From the NCBI GenBank assembly GCA_021781775.1, contig JAJXWE010000065.1, positions 1 to 7,414 of the forward strand: DNA of 7,414 bases. Direction: 5' to 3'. How positions within the stretch are numbered: the stretch's first letter is position 1; the number at the start of each line of letters is the position of its first letter. The translations under genes were made by a program, and so were the position numbers. Below are positions 1 through 7,157 of the stretch, in pieces. The DNA comes from Pseudomonadota bacterium (lineage in GTDB: Bacteria; Pseudomonadota; Gammaproteobacteria; Steroidobacterales; Steroidobacteraceae). The notes beneath the pieces are model-generated. The model was not told the origin of the DNA. It did not search any database and saw only the letters and a program-made list of their open reading frames with translations.

Positions 1-2175
1 GAGGTGCTGGAAGGGCCGCAGGGCACGCTGTTCGGCGCTGGCGCCGAGGCCGGAGTGGTGCGCTACATCACCAACAAGCCGAAGCTCAACGTCACCGAGG
101 GAAGTTTCACCGCCGATTACGAAGTGACCGCGCACGGCGATCCCAGCACGGGCGCCACCGGGGTCATCAACCTGCCCCTGGTGCGCGATCACCTGGCAGC
201 TCGCCTGGTGATCTACGACGACAACCAGGGCGGCTACATCAACAATATCCCGGCGACCTTCTCGCGCTCGGCCTCGGATCTGGTGTCGATCAACTACTTC
301 GGCGGCAAGACCCCGCCGAATGCCGGCCCGATCAACAACTACGCCACCGCGGGCAAGGCGATCAACCCCTTGACGTACAAGGGCGCGCGTCTCGAGTTGC
401 TGTACCGGATCAACGATGACTGGCGGGTGCTGCTCACCCAGATGTACCAGAACATGGACGCCGAGGGGGTGTTCTGGCAGGAGGCGTACGACGGACTCGG
501 CAACGCGCTACCGCCGCTGTCGGTGGAGCTTTTTAATCCTTCGTACAACAAGGACCGGTTCGAGAATACCGCCTGGACGGTGCACGGCAAGGCTGGACCC
601 ATCCGCCTCCTCTACACGGGCTCTTATCTCGACCGCAACGTCAACCAGCAGCAGGACTACACCAACTACTCGCGCGGCGAATACTCCGGGTACTACCAGT
701 GCAATTACCCTGGCTATCCGTTCAACTCGAGCGGCCAGCCGACTACGAATTCCCAGGGATTCTGCTACTCCCCGCGCACCTTCTGGAGAGATACCGAGAA
801 CATGACCCACCAGCAGCAGGAGCTGCGCTTCAGCACGCCGCAGACCTGGCGGTTGCGCGGAGTGCTGGGGCTGTTCTACGAGAACTATCACCTGAAGGAG
901 AACACTGACTGGTTCTACGGGACGAGTCCGAACTTCAATCCCATCGGTCCGCCGACCATCAATCCGCAGACCGGGGGACTGCTGCCGGCCACGACGAATG
1001 TACCGGGGGTGCGGCCGGCTGGCGATGCCTTCTTCGTCGATGCCCAGCGCGGCTACAGTCAGAAGGCCCTGTACACGTCCTGGAATTTCGACCTGCTGCC
1101 GCACAAGCTGACCGTGACCGCCGGCACGCGCTACTACTATCTCAGCACCTACGAGACCGGTTCGAGCGTGGGTAGCTTCGGCTGCGAGGTCGGCGGGCCA
1201 TACGATGGAGGCTCGCCGCCGAACCCCTGCGTGAGCACGCCGCAGACCGGGGTGCTGAGCAATCTGTCCAATCTGACTGCCCGGCACCTGCGGGCCGTTT
1301 ATCAGGGCTGGCGCTCGAGCGCGACGCTGACTTGGCATGTAACGCCTGACAAGATGGTGTACGCCACCTGGTCGCAGGGATACCGGCCAGGGGGCTTCAA
1401 CCGTGGGCAGGGCGTGATCACGCCGAACTCGCCGCTCTACGGCATCTATACGGTGCCCCTGTCCTATTCTCCGGACTCACTCACCAACAGCGAGCTCGGC
1501 TGGAAGACCGACTGGCTGAATCACCGGCTGCGTGTCAACGGTGCGGTCTATCAGGATTACTGGGACAACGTGCAGCTGTCGATTTTCGATCCGGGCATCA
1601 CCGGCAGCCAGGACTTCGTCGCGAACGGACCGAACTACCGGATCCGGGGCGTGGAGCTGCAGGTGGACGCCATTCCGGTGCGCGGGCTGACGCTGCGCGT
1701 GGCAGGTGCCTGGAACAGCAGCGCCTTGATCAAGACCAAGAGCCTGATCGATCCGACCACCGGCCAGCCGATCTCCATCGTCAATCCATTCGGTACGCTG
1801 GGTACGCCGCTCGCGAATTCGCCGCCGTTCAAGTTCAGCGCCGTGGCGCGCTACGCGTTCCCGATCAACGTGCACTATCAGGGCTTCGTGCAGGCAGCGG
1901 TGACGCACATCGCCCATTCGCTCGCATCGACCGATCTGATCAAGAAGACGCTGCAGGGTAAGACCGAGGCGTTCAACGATCCCGGCTATACGACGCTGGA
2001 TGCCTCGGTGGGGGTCTCCCGCGACCGCTGGTCGGTGACGCTCTATGGAGTGAATCTGACCAATACGCTTGGCATTCAGTTCTCGAGCTACTCGCAGTGG
2101 GTCAAGGAAGAGGATGTCATTCGGCCGCGCACCATCGGCCTGAAGTTCGGCTACAGCTTCCGCAACGCGGACTGA
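1..2175 (+). CDS. TonB-dependent outer-membrane receptor, 5'-truncated by window edge
   Basis: Outer-membrane beta-barrel receptor that imports a scarce ligand (an iron chelate, or an oligosaccharide or other large solute) using TonB-ExbBD energy. The first in-frame codon is GAG, not a start, so the gene begins upstream. Residues 5-12 of the fragment (GPQGTLFG) followed by RYITNKP (21-27) are the conserved late-plug motif. The signal peptide, TonB box and most of the plug, probably 120-150 residues, are therefore missing. The rest is alternating aromatic barrel strands with long loops, e.g. YATWSQGYRPGGFNRG near 452-467, the typical strand motif of this family, and a late YGVNLTNT motif. The protein ends GLKFGYSFRNAD, so the usual terminal aromatic strand residue is followed by four extra residues. 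Two close cysteine pairs, 234/255 and 395/410, lie in predicted extracellular loops. No frameshift is seen. The receptor class is secure, but the ligand cannot be read from sequence. Confidence 0.95.
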   Translation, partial: EVLEGPQGTLFGAGAEAGVVRYITNKPKLNVTEGSFTADYEVTAHGDPSTGATGVINLPLVRDHLAARLVIYDDNQGGYINNIPATFSRSASDLVSINYFGGKTPPNAGPINNYATAGKAINPLTYKGARLELLYRINDDWRVLLTQMYQNMDAEGVFWQEAYDGLGNALPPLSVELFNPSYNKDRFENTAWTVHGKAGPIRLLYTGSYLDRNVNQQQDYTNYSRGEYSGYYQCNYPGYPFNSSGQPTTNSQGFCYSPRTFWRDTENMTHQQQELRFSTPQTWRLRGVLGLFYENYHLKENTDWFYGTSPNFNPIGPPTINPQTGGLLPATTNVPGVRPAGDAFFVDAQRGYSQKALYTSWNFDLLPHKLTVTAGTRYYYLSTYETGSSVGSFGCEVGGPYDGGSPPNPCVSTPQTGVLSNLSNLTARHLRAVYQGWRSSATLTWHVTPDKMVYATWSQGYRPGGFNRGQGVITPNSPLYGIYTVPLSYSPDSLTNSELGWKTDWLNHRLRVNGAVYQDYWDNVQLSIFDPGITGSQDFVANGPNYRIRGVELQVDAIPVRGLTLRVAGAWNSSALIKTKSLIDPTTGQPISIVNPFGTLGTPLANSPPFKFSAVARYAFPINVHYQGFVQAAVTHIAHSLASTDLIKKTLQGKTEAFNDPGYTTLDASVGVSRDRWSVTLYGVNLTNTLGIQFSSYSQWVKEEDVIRPRTIGLKFGYSFRNAD

Positions 2176-2200
2176 GCGGCCGAGCCGCCGGCTTGCCGCG

Positions 2201-2221
2201 CAGGGGGCACTCAGCCCCCTG
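2201..2221. terminator. GC hairpin between convergent genes, possible bidirectional terminator
   Basis: CAGGGGGC (2201-2208) and GCCCCCTG (2214-2221) form a perfect 8-bp stem with a 5-base loop (ACTCA). The loop contains the complement of the stop codon of the minus-strand sulfotransferase gene. The hairpin begins 25 bases after the receptor stop. Neither strand has a T-run after the stem, so it is not a textbook intrinsic terminator. It could instead block RNA decay or support Rho-dependent ending of both convergent transcripts. Confidence 0.5.
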
Positions 2222-4235
2222 CGTCGGTCGCCTGGGGATCCGTGGCGAGTGGCCCCAGGGCCTCGCGCAGCGGCGTGAGCCAGCGCTCGTAGTGTTGCCA
2301 CTGATCCACGCTCTCGCGATACAGCGGCCGGCGTACCTGCTCGGAACTCGCGGTGCGCACGCTGCGCGCCGTTGCGTGAAACTGCAGGCAGGCAGGCTCG
2401 AACGACAATCCCAGGAATGCGAGGATGCGGCGCACCTGGCCCTCGAGGTCCCCGACTAGCTCCTCGTACTGCACGCGCAGCACATTCCCGGGCAGCACGT
2501 GGTCCCAGTGCGCCATCAGACGCACGTAGGCGCGGTAATAGCGCGCAATGTCCTCCAGTCCGTAGGTGAACTCCTGCCCCGAGGCGAACAGCTGCTTGAA
2601 GTTGCTGAAGCAGCAGGCCATCGGGTGGCGTCGCGCATCGATGATCTTCGCCTTCGGCAGGATCAGCTGCAACAGTCCGACATGCCGCCAGTTGTTCGGC
2701 ATCTTGTCGATGAACAACGGCCGCCCGCTGCGGTACACCTGAGTCTCGGCGAGGTATTCCTCCCCGAGGCTGTGACACTGCTTGCGCGTCAGTTCGGCGA
2801 GCGCCTGCGGGTAGCGGCCCGCGGCGCTGCGCAGTTCGCGGCCGTTCAGCCGCTGAACGATGCGCGGGATCTCGGCCAGCTCCATGGTGCCCTCGATGAG
2901 CGAGTGTGAGGCCAGGATCTGCTCGAGCAGCGTCGAGCCGGCCCGAGGCAGGCCGACGATGAAGATCGGATCGGACTGCGGGCAGCCCCAGCCGGCGCGT
3001 GCGGCGAAGAACGCCTCGCTCCCGAGTTCGATCTGCGTTTCGACCCCGCGTTCGAGCGGCTCGATGTCGTAGCGCAGCTCGGCGCGTTTCAACGCGTTGC
3101 CGGCCGCATAGTACTGGAATGACTCACCGTACTCGGCGTTCTCCTCGAGCGCCTTGCCGAGGGCAAAGCACAGGTGGTAGCGGTCCACCGTCGCGAGTCG
3201 TGGTGCGGACTCCTGCGCGCGCATCTGCGCGATCTCCGCATTGGAGAAGCGGTAGGTCTTGAGGTTGGCGAGGCTCCAGTACGCATCGCCGAAGCTCGGC
3301 CGGGCTTGCGCGGCGCGCCGGTACGCCTCGATGGCCTGCTGCTGCTCGCCGAGCGTCTTCAACGCATGCCCCACGGACAGGTGCAGCTCGGCGTTCTCGG
3401 GGTTTGCCGCGAGCAGTTCGCGATAGATGCGCAGGGCTTCCTCGTGCCGTCCGAGGCCGACGCAGCAGGTCGCGTACAGCGTGCGGTATGCGAGGTGATC
3501 CGGCTCAGCCTCGAGCAGCCTGCGTGCCTCTTCGAGTGCCTGGGCATGCCGCTGGCGCCGACTGAGAACGACGGCGTAGTCGTAGTGTGCGAGGCGCAGT
3601 CCGGGCCGGGCCGCGCGCACGTGCTCGAGCAGCGCCTCGGCATCGTCCAGCACCCCGAGCTGGATGCCGATCTGCGCCAGCAGGCGCATCGCCTCGGGGT
3701 GGTCCCCCTCGCGCAGCAGGAATTCACGCAGCAGCCGTTCCGCGCCGGGCAGATCCCCCTCGGCCAGCATGCCCCAGGCGGTACGCACCGGCGGCGGGAG
3801 CCGCTCGAGTTCGGCGAGTTGCTCGGCCGCCGCCGCCGCCTCGTTCTGCTGGTGCCCCGCGCGGTGCAGCACGGTGAGCGCCTTCCAGCTCGCCACCAGT
3901 GCCGGATTGTGGGTGACGGCGCTCTGGAACGCCTGCAGCGCCTGGTGGGGTGCGCCCAGGGCGAGGTGGCAGTGGCCCCGTTCCTGGTGCAGGCGGCCGA
4001 ACTGCGGATGCAGCGCCTCGAGCTGGGCGAGCGTTTCGAGTGCCTCGCGCGTCCGGCCGAGATAGCGGCGGGACACCGCGCAGAGATACAGCACGTCGCG
4101 ATTCTCGGGAAACTGCTGCCGCAGGCTCTCGGCGGAATCGAGCGCCGCGCCAAACTGGCGTTGTGCCATCAGCTGGCGGATGCGCCGGAGTTCCGCTTCG
4201 GTCTCAGATCCGGCGGGCGCAGGTGCGTCCGTCAT
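2211..4235 (-). CDS. TPR-repeat sulfotransferase family protein
   Basis: Predicted transferase that moves a sulfuryl group from PAPS to an unknown acceptor. It is 674 aa long. Residues ~15-325 are helical tetratricopeptide repeats, with recurring pairs such as GRTREALETLAQLEALHP (60-77) and GRHEEALRIYRELLAANPE (262-280), likely a partner- or substrate-binding scaffold. A linker (~330-420) leads to the sulfotransferase domain (~422-660). That domain shows the 5'-phosphosulfate loop GLPRAGST (428-435), EGTMEL (448-453), DKMPNNW (510-516), the 3'-phosphate motif RRHPMACCFS (535-544, with the family's Arg536 and Ser544 spacing) and a C-terminal RTASSEQVRRP (627-637). No signal peptide or membrane segment is evident, so it is probably cytoplasmic. 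ATG at 4235 is the only start giving the full N-terminus, but no good Shine-Dalgarno precedes it. Its stop is 35 bp from the receptor stop, tail to tail. Family assignment is strong. The acceptor (protein tyrosine, polysaccharide, lipid or small molecule) is unknown. Confidence 0.92.
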   Translation of the reverse strand: MTDAPAPAGSETEAELRRIRQLMAQRQFGAALDSAESLRQQFPENRDVLYLCAVSRRYLGRTREALETLAQLEALHPQFGRLHQERGHCHLALGAPHQALQAFQSAVTHNPALVASWKALTVLHRAGHQQNEAAAAAEQLAELERLPPPVRTAWGMLAEGDLPGAERLLREFLLREGDHPEAMRLLAQIGIQLGVLDDAEALLEHVRAARPGLRLAHYDYAVVLSRRQRHAQALEEARRLLEAEPDHLAYRTLYATCCVGLGRHEEALRIYRELLAANPENAELHLSVGHALKTLGEQQQAIEAYRRAAQARPSFGDAYWSLANLKTYRFSNAEIAQMRAQESAPRLATVDRYHLCFALGKALEENAEYGESFQYYAAGNALKRAELRYDIEPLERGVETQIELGSEAFFAARAGWGCPQSDPIFIVGLPRAGSTLLEQILASHSLIEGTMELAEIPRIVQRLNGRELRSAAGRYPQALAELTRKQCHSLGEEYLAETQVYRSGRPLFIDKMPNNWRHVGLLQLILPKAKIIDARRHPMACCFSNFKQLFASGQEFTYGLEDIARYYRAYVRLMAHWDHVLPGNVLRVQYEELVGDLEGQVRRILAFLGLSFEPACLQFHATARSVRTASSEQVRRPLYRESVDQWQHYERWLTPLREALGPLATDPQATDAGG

Positions 4236-4344
4236 CGGGGCCGTCAGGCGAGCATCGCGGTGCGCCGCGTCGTGGTGTGCGCGCGCGCCCGCCCTCTGCT
4301 GCGCTGATCATGACGGTCCGGCAGGGTGCCGGCACAGGACGCAT

Positions 4345-4398
4345 GGCGCCCTGGCGCTGCCGCGCTTTGCGCATTGCGGCGGCAGGTGTCAGGGCGCC
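4345..4398. repeat. Large two-part inverted repeat in the leader of the sulfotransferase gene
   Basis: An outer 9-bp perfect stem, GGCGCCCTG (4345-4353) with CAGGGCGCC (4390-4398), encloses an inner perfect 7-bp stem, CTGCCGC (4357-4363) with GCGGCAG (4379-4385). The two are separated by a small asymmetric internal loop (3 and 4 bases). The apex can form a further GCGC-TTT-GCGC hairpin (4362-4372) as an alternative. It lies 110 bp upstream of the sulfotransferase ATG and about 80 bp past the DMGDH-like stop. It might be a terminator for the upstream gene, a leader RNA structure, or a dispersed REP-like palindrome. Nothing in the window distinguishes these. A separate perfect palindrome, GTGCCGGCAC, sits at 4326-4335. 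Confidence 0.55.
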
Positions 4399-4449
4399 TT
4401 GAGGTCGTGTTCATCGGCGTCATCTTACTCTGACCGCACGGGCGGTGCG

Positions 4450-4474
4450 CCGGGGGACGATCAACATCGCCCGG
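4450..4474 (-). terminator. Hairpin just after the DMGDH-like stop codon
   Basis: On the + strand, CCGGG (4450-4454) pairs with CCCGG (4470-4474), and inside it CGAT (4458-4461) pairs with ATCG (4466-4469) around a CAAC loop. A GGA bulge sits on one side, giving nine pairs in total. On the coding (minus) strand the structure begins three bases after a tandem stop, TAG TGA (4480-4475). The position fits transcription ending, but no U-rich tract follows, so intrinsic termination is uncertain. Confidence 0.4.
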
Positions 4475-4477
4475 TCA

Positions 4478-6913
4478 CTATCCCCGCATGCGCGAGCCCT
4501 CGGGATCGAACGGCGGCTCGCTGAGCACCGTCGCGGCCCGCCGCTCGCCCAGGATTTCGATTTCGAATGCGCGTGCGTTGGCGGCGGTCGCGAGCTCGAC
4601 CGGGACGTAGCCCTGCGCCAGCGATCGATCGACGCGGTGACCGTAACCGCCGGAGGTGACCCAGCCGACGACCTTGCCGCCGTGCCAGATCGGCTCATCA
4701 CCGAGCACATCGGCGTCGGTGGCGTCCACCGCGAAGCTCAGGCGGCGCAGCGCGCCGCCGGACTTCTTTTCCTGCTCGGCGGCAGCGCGACCGATGAACT
4801 GCGTCTTGCCGAGATCGACGAAGCGATCGAGCCCGGCCTCGAACGGACCGTAGATCGGGCGCAGCTCCCGGTACCAGGTCGGATAATTCTTCTCGAGCCG
4901 CATGCACAGCAGCGCCCGCATGCCGAACAGGACCAGTCCGAGGTCTCCTCCGGCGGCACGGATTTCCTGATACAGCCGCCGCTGGTACTGCGGCGCTACC
5001 CAGATTTCGTAGCCGAGCTCCCCGGTGTAACTCACGCGGTTGATCAGAGCCGGGACGTTGGCGACATCGAACGCGCGGTGGTCCATGAACCGGAACGCCT
5101 CGTTCGAGACATCCTCGTCGGTGAGCCGACTGAGCAGCTCGCGCGAGCGCGGCCCGGCGATGGCTAGCCCGATGAGTCCCTGGTCGAAGCGGTGGATGCG
5201 AACCGAGCCGTCGGCCGGCAGGTGTCGCTCGAACCAGCGCATGTGATGGATCTGCGCCTGGGAAGAGCCCCACATCAGGAAGCGCTCCGCAGCGGCGCGC
5301 GCGATTGTGAAATCGCCGATCAGCTTGCCCGAGGCATTCAGCATCGGGGTGAGGATCATGCGGCCCTCGCGCGGCAGCTTGTTCGTCATCAGCTGATCGA
5401 GAACGCGCTCGGCTCCCGGGCCGGTGAACTCGTACTTGGCGAAGTTCGCGATCTCAGTGACGCCGACGGCCCTCTGCACGCCGAGGCATTCCGCCTTGAC
5501 ATGCGGGAAGTCGTTGGAGCGGTGGAACGAGATGACATCACGCGGCTCCACACCCTTCGGCGCGAACCACAGCGGCGTCTCCAGGCCCCAGCTGTCGCCC
5601 ATGACAGCGCCTTCGGCGAGCATCGCGTCGTACAGCGGCGTGGTCTGCTGTGGGCGGGCCGCGGGCAGTTCCTCGTTGGGGAAGCGGATCGAGAAGCGGC
5701 GCGAGTAGTTCTCACGGACTTTCTCGTTGGTGTAGCGGCGTGTCGCCCACTCGCCGTAACGGGCGACGTCCATCGCCCAGACGTCGAAGCCCGGATCGCC
5801 GTTCACCATCCACTGCGAGAGTGCGAGTCCCACGCCGCCACCCTGGCTGAATCCGGCCATTACGGCGCAGGCACACCAGAATCCCGGCTTGCTCTGCACC
5901 GGTCCGACCAGCGGGTTGCCGTCCGGCGAGAACGTGAAAGGCCCGTTGATGATGCGCTTGATGCCGGCCCGTCGCATCGCCGGGAAGTGCTCGAAGCCGA
6001 GCTCCAGCGAGGGCATGATGCGCTCCAGGTCCGGCGGCAGCAGCTCGGCACCGAAATCCCAGGGCGTCGTGCGGGGCTGCCAGGGGACACAGGCCTTCTC
6101 GTAAGTGCCGAGCACGATGCCGTTGCGCTCCTGGCGCATGTAGATCTCGGCCTTGAAGTCGATCGCGTGCGGCATCTCGCGGCCGCGCGTGCGGTTGTAT
6201 TCGATGACCTCGGGCATGTCGTCGGTCACGAGGTACATGTGCTCCATTGCCAGCACGGGCAGCTCCAGACCGACCATGCGGCCGACCTCACGTGCCCACA
6301 GTCCACCGGCGTTGACGACGTGCTCGGTGTTGATCGTGCCGGCGGTCGTCACGACATCCCAGGTGCCATTCGAGCGCTGGGTGAGGGCGGTCACCCGCGT
6401 GTGCTCGTGGATCTCGGCGCCGCCGATCCGGGCGGCCTTCGCGTACGCGTGGGTGGTGCCGTAGGGGTCGAGATTGCCATCGGCCGCATCGAGCATCGCG
6501 CCGACGAAGTACCTGTCCTCGATCAGGGGCAGGAGGTCCTTCGCCTCGCGCGGCGTCAGCAGCGAGGTCTCGAGGCCGAGGTAGCGCGCGCGCCCATGGG
6601 CCATCTTCAGCCACTCCATGCGCTCGGGCGTGTCGGCGAGCAGCAGCCCGCCGGAGCGGTGCAGTCCGCAGGCCTGGCCGGAGATCCGCTCGAGTTCGTC
6701 GTACAGGCCGATGGTGTAGCCTTGGAGCTTGGCGACGTTCGGGTCGCCGTTGAGCGTGTGGAAGCCGCCCGCCGCGTGCCACGTCGATCCGGAAGTCAGT
6801 TGGTCGCGCTCGAGGAGCACGACATCCTTCCATCCGGCCTTCGTGAGGTGATAAAGGACGCTGCAGCCCACTACGCCGCCGCCCACCACGACCGCTTGTG
6901 CGTGAGATCTCAT
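4478..6913 (-). CDS. Dimethylglycine/sarcosine dehydrogenase-like FAD- and folate-dependent oxidoreductase (DAO + GcvT fusion)
   Basis: Likely oxidatively demethylates an N-methyl amine (dimethylglycine, sarcosine or a relative) and transfers the one-carbon unit to tetrahydrofolate. Protein is 811 aa from the ATG at 6913, the size of the family. Domains in order: Rossmann/DAO (~5-370) with GGGVVG (11-16) and Glu35 for FAD; a central FAO-type linker (~375-450); the aminomethyltransferase GcvT domain (~455-690); and a GcvT C-terminal barrel (~710-800). His46 in STWHAAG matches the histidine that binds FAD covalently in dimethylglycine dehydrogenases. His225 (MEHMYLVT) and Tyr258 (EIYMRQE) align with catalytic-pocket residues described for the Arthrobacter dimethylglycine oxidase. 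Asp534 (IGDFTIAR) lies where GcvT proteins carry their folate-site aspartate. SYTGELGYEIWV (628-639) is a GcvT signature. No signal peptide is seen. A TTG five codons upstream gives a longer frame but lacks a ribosome site. Substrate, and whether it passes electrons to an ETF (dehydrogenase) or oxygen (oxidase), are not decided by sequence. Confidence 0.92.
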   Translation of the reverse strand: MRSHAQAVVVGGGVVGCSVLYHLTKAGWKDVVLLERDQLTSGSTWHAAGGFHTLNGDPNVAKLQGYTIGLYDELERISGQACGLHRSGGLLLADTPERMEWLKMAHGRARYLGLETSLLTPREAKDLLPLIEDRYFVGAMLDAADGNLDPYGTTHAYAKAARIGGAEIHEHTRVTALTQRSNGTWDVVTTAGTINTEHVVNAGGLWAREVGRMVGLELPVLAMEHMYLVTDDMPEVIEYNRTRGREMPHAIDFKAEIYMRQERNGIVLGTYEKACVPWQPRTTPWDFGAELLPPDLERIMPSLELGFEHFPAMRRAGIKRIINGPFTFSPDGNPLVGPVQSKPGFWCACAVMAGFSQGGGVGLALSQWMVNGDPGFDVWAMDVARYGEWATRRYTNEKVRENYSRRFSIRFPNEELPAARPQQTTPLYDAMLAEGAVMGDSWGLETPLWFAPKGVEPRDVISFHRSNDFPHVKAECLGVQRAVGVTEIANFAKYEFTGPGAERVLDQLMTNKLPREGRMILTPMLNASGKLIGDFTIARAAAERFLMWGSSQAQIHHMRWFERHLPADGSVRIHRFDQGLIGLAIAGPRSRELLSRLTDEDVSNEAFRFMDHRAFDVANVPALINRVSYTGELGYEIWVAPQYQRRLYQEIRAAGGDLGLVLFGMRALLCMRLEKNYPTWYRELRPIYGPFEAGLDRFVDLGKTQFIGRAAAEQEKKSGGALRRLSFAVDATDADVLGDEPIWHGGKVVGWVTSGGYGHRVDRSLAQGYVPVELATAANARAFEIEILGERRAATVLSEPPFDPEGSRMRG

Positions 6914-6918
6914 GCCGA

Positions 6919-6923
6919 CTCCT
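6919..6923 (-). promoter_or_regulatory. Ribosome binding site fixing the DMGDH-like start
   Basis: On the minus strand AGGAG sits five bases before ATG at 6913 (GGCAGGAGTCGGC-ATG). It lies between that ATG and the upstream in-frame TTG at 6928, so it can serve only the ATG. This supports the 811-aa start over the 816-aa one. Confidence 0.8.
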
Positions 6924-6939
6924 GCCAATGTGCTGGCGG

Positions 6940-6945
6940 ATCATA
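6940..6945 (-). promoter_or_regulatory. Candidate -10 box for the DMGDH-like gene
   Basis: Minus-strand TATGAT, five of six matches to TATAAT, lies 26 bases upstream of the ATG. It would give a short leader containing the AGGAG. The expected -35 region, around 6962-6968, is GC-rich and not a good TTGACA match, so a sigma-70 promoter here would need an activator or be weak. Confidence 0.25.
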
Positions 6946-7157
6946 AGCGGCTCGGTTGCGGATCGGGCGCGCCGGACGGAGGGTGGAGCGACCCATTTGC
7001 TAGGAATTCCGGTCATTCAGCCGGTCGGTGCCACCGGCGTGGCGGCCCGGGTCCGGGCCTCCATCCCACCGGTCCTTCATTCGGGGGACCTCACCAGGCG
7101 CACCGTCGGTCGACTGCCCATTGCCAGCGGCCGCCCGAAATCCTAAATTCGAGATCC

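Larger units (their letters stand above)
6914..7157. other. Divergent intergenic region with small palindromes
   Basis: This 244-bp gap separates divergently read genes, so it should carry promoters for both. Apart from the ribosome site and the -10-like box it holds a perfect 8-bp palindrome GGAATTCC (7003-7010); a 6-bp stem GCCGGT (7020-7025) with ACCGGC (7033-7038); and a 7-bp stem GGCCCGG (7044-7050) with CCGGGCC (7053-7059) around only two bases. CCACCGG occurs twice (7031-7037 and 7066-7072). These could be operator sites or RNA structure, but no known regulator motif is recognised. Local A/T-richer spots (7001-7008 and 7138-7150) precede neither gene with a clear -35/-10 pair on the + strand. 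I see no coding sequence in it. Confidence 0.45.

Noticed and set aside
1477..2778. 433-codon minus-strand frame crossing the receptor 3' end and the sulfotransferase C-terminus
   Set aside because: It overlaps two well-supported genes in the wrong frame or strand, and its composition is atypical (Arg/Ala/His-rich).
3174..4307. 377-codon + strand frame opposite the TPR region
   Set aside because: Antisense shadow of the TPR-coding sequence. Its Leu/Arg/Gln-rich low-complexity translation mirrors the repeats and has no family signature.
4244..4311. Short upstream frames before the sulfotransferase ATG (ATG at 4311, and a three-codon ATG-CTC-GCC-TGA at 4255)
   Set aside because: Neither has a ribosome site or resembles a known leader peptide. 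They are expected by chance.
6914..6928. TTG start at 6928 for the DMGDH-like gene (five extra residues)
   Set aside because: The AGGAG at 6919-6923 lies downstream of that TTG and is correctly spaced only for the ATG at 6913.
5192..6946. 584-codon open frame on the + strand opposite the DMGDH-like gene
   Set aside because: High-GC genes commonly leave long stop-free antisense frames. The translation is rich in Arg, Ala, His and Gly without recognisable motifs, while the minus strand encodes a full conserved enzyme over the same bases.
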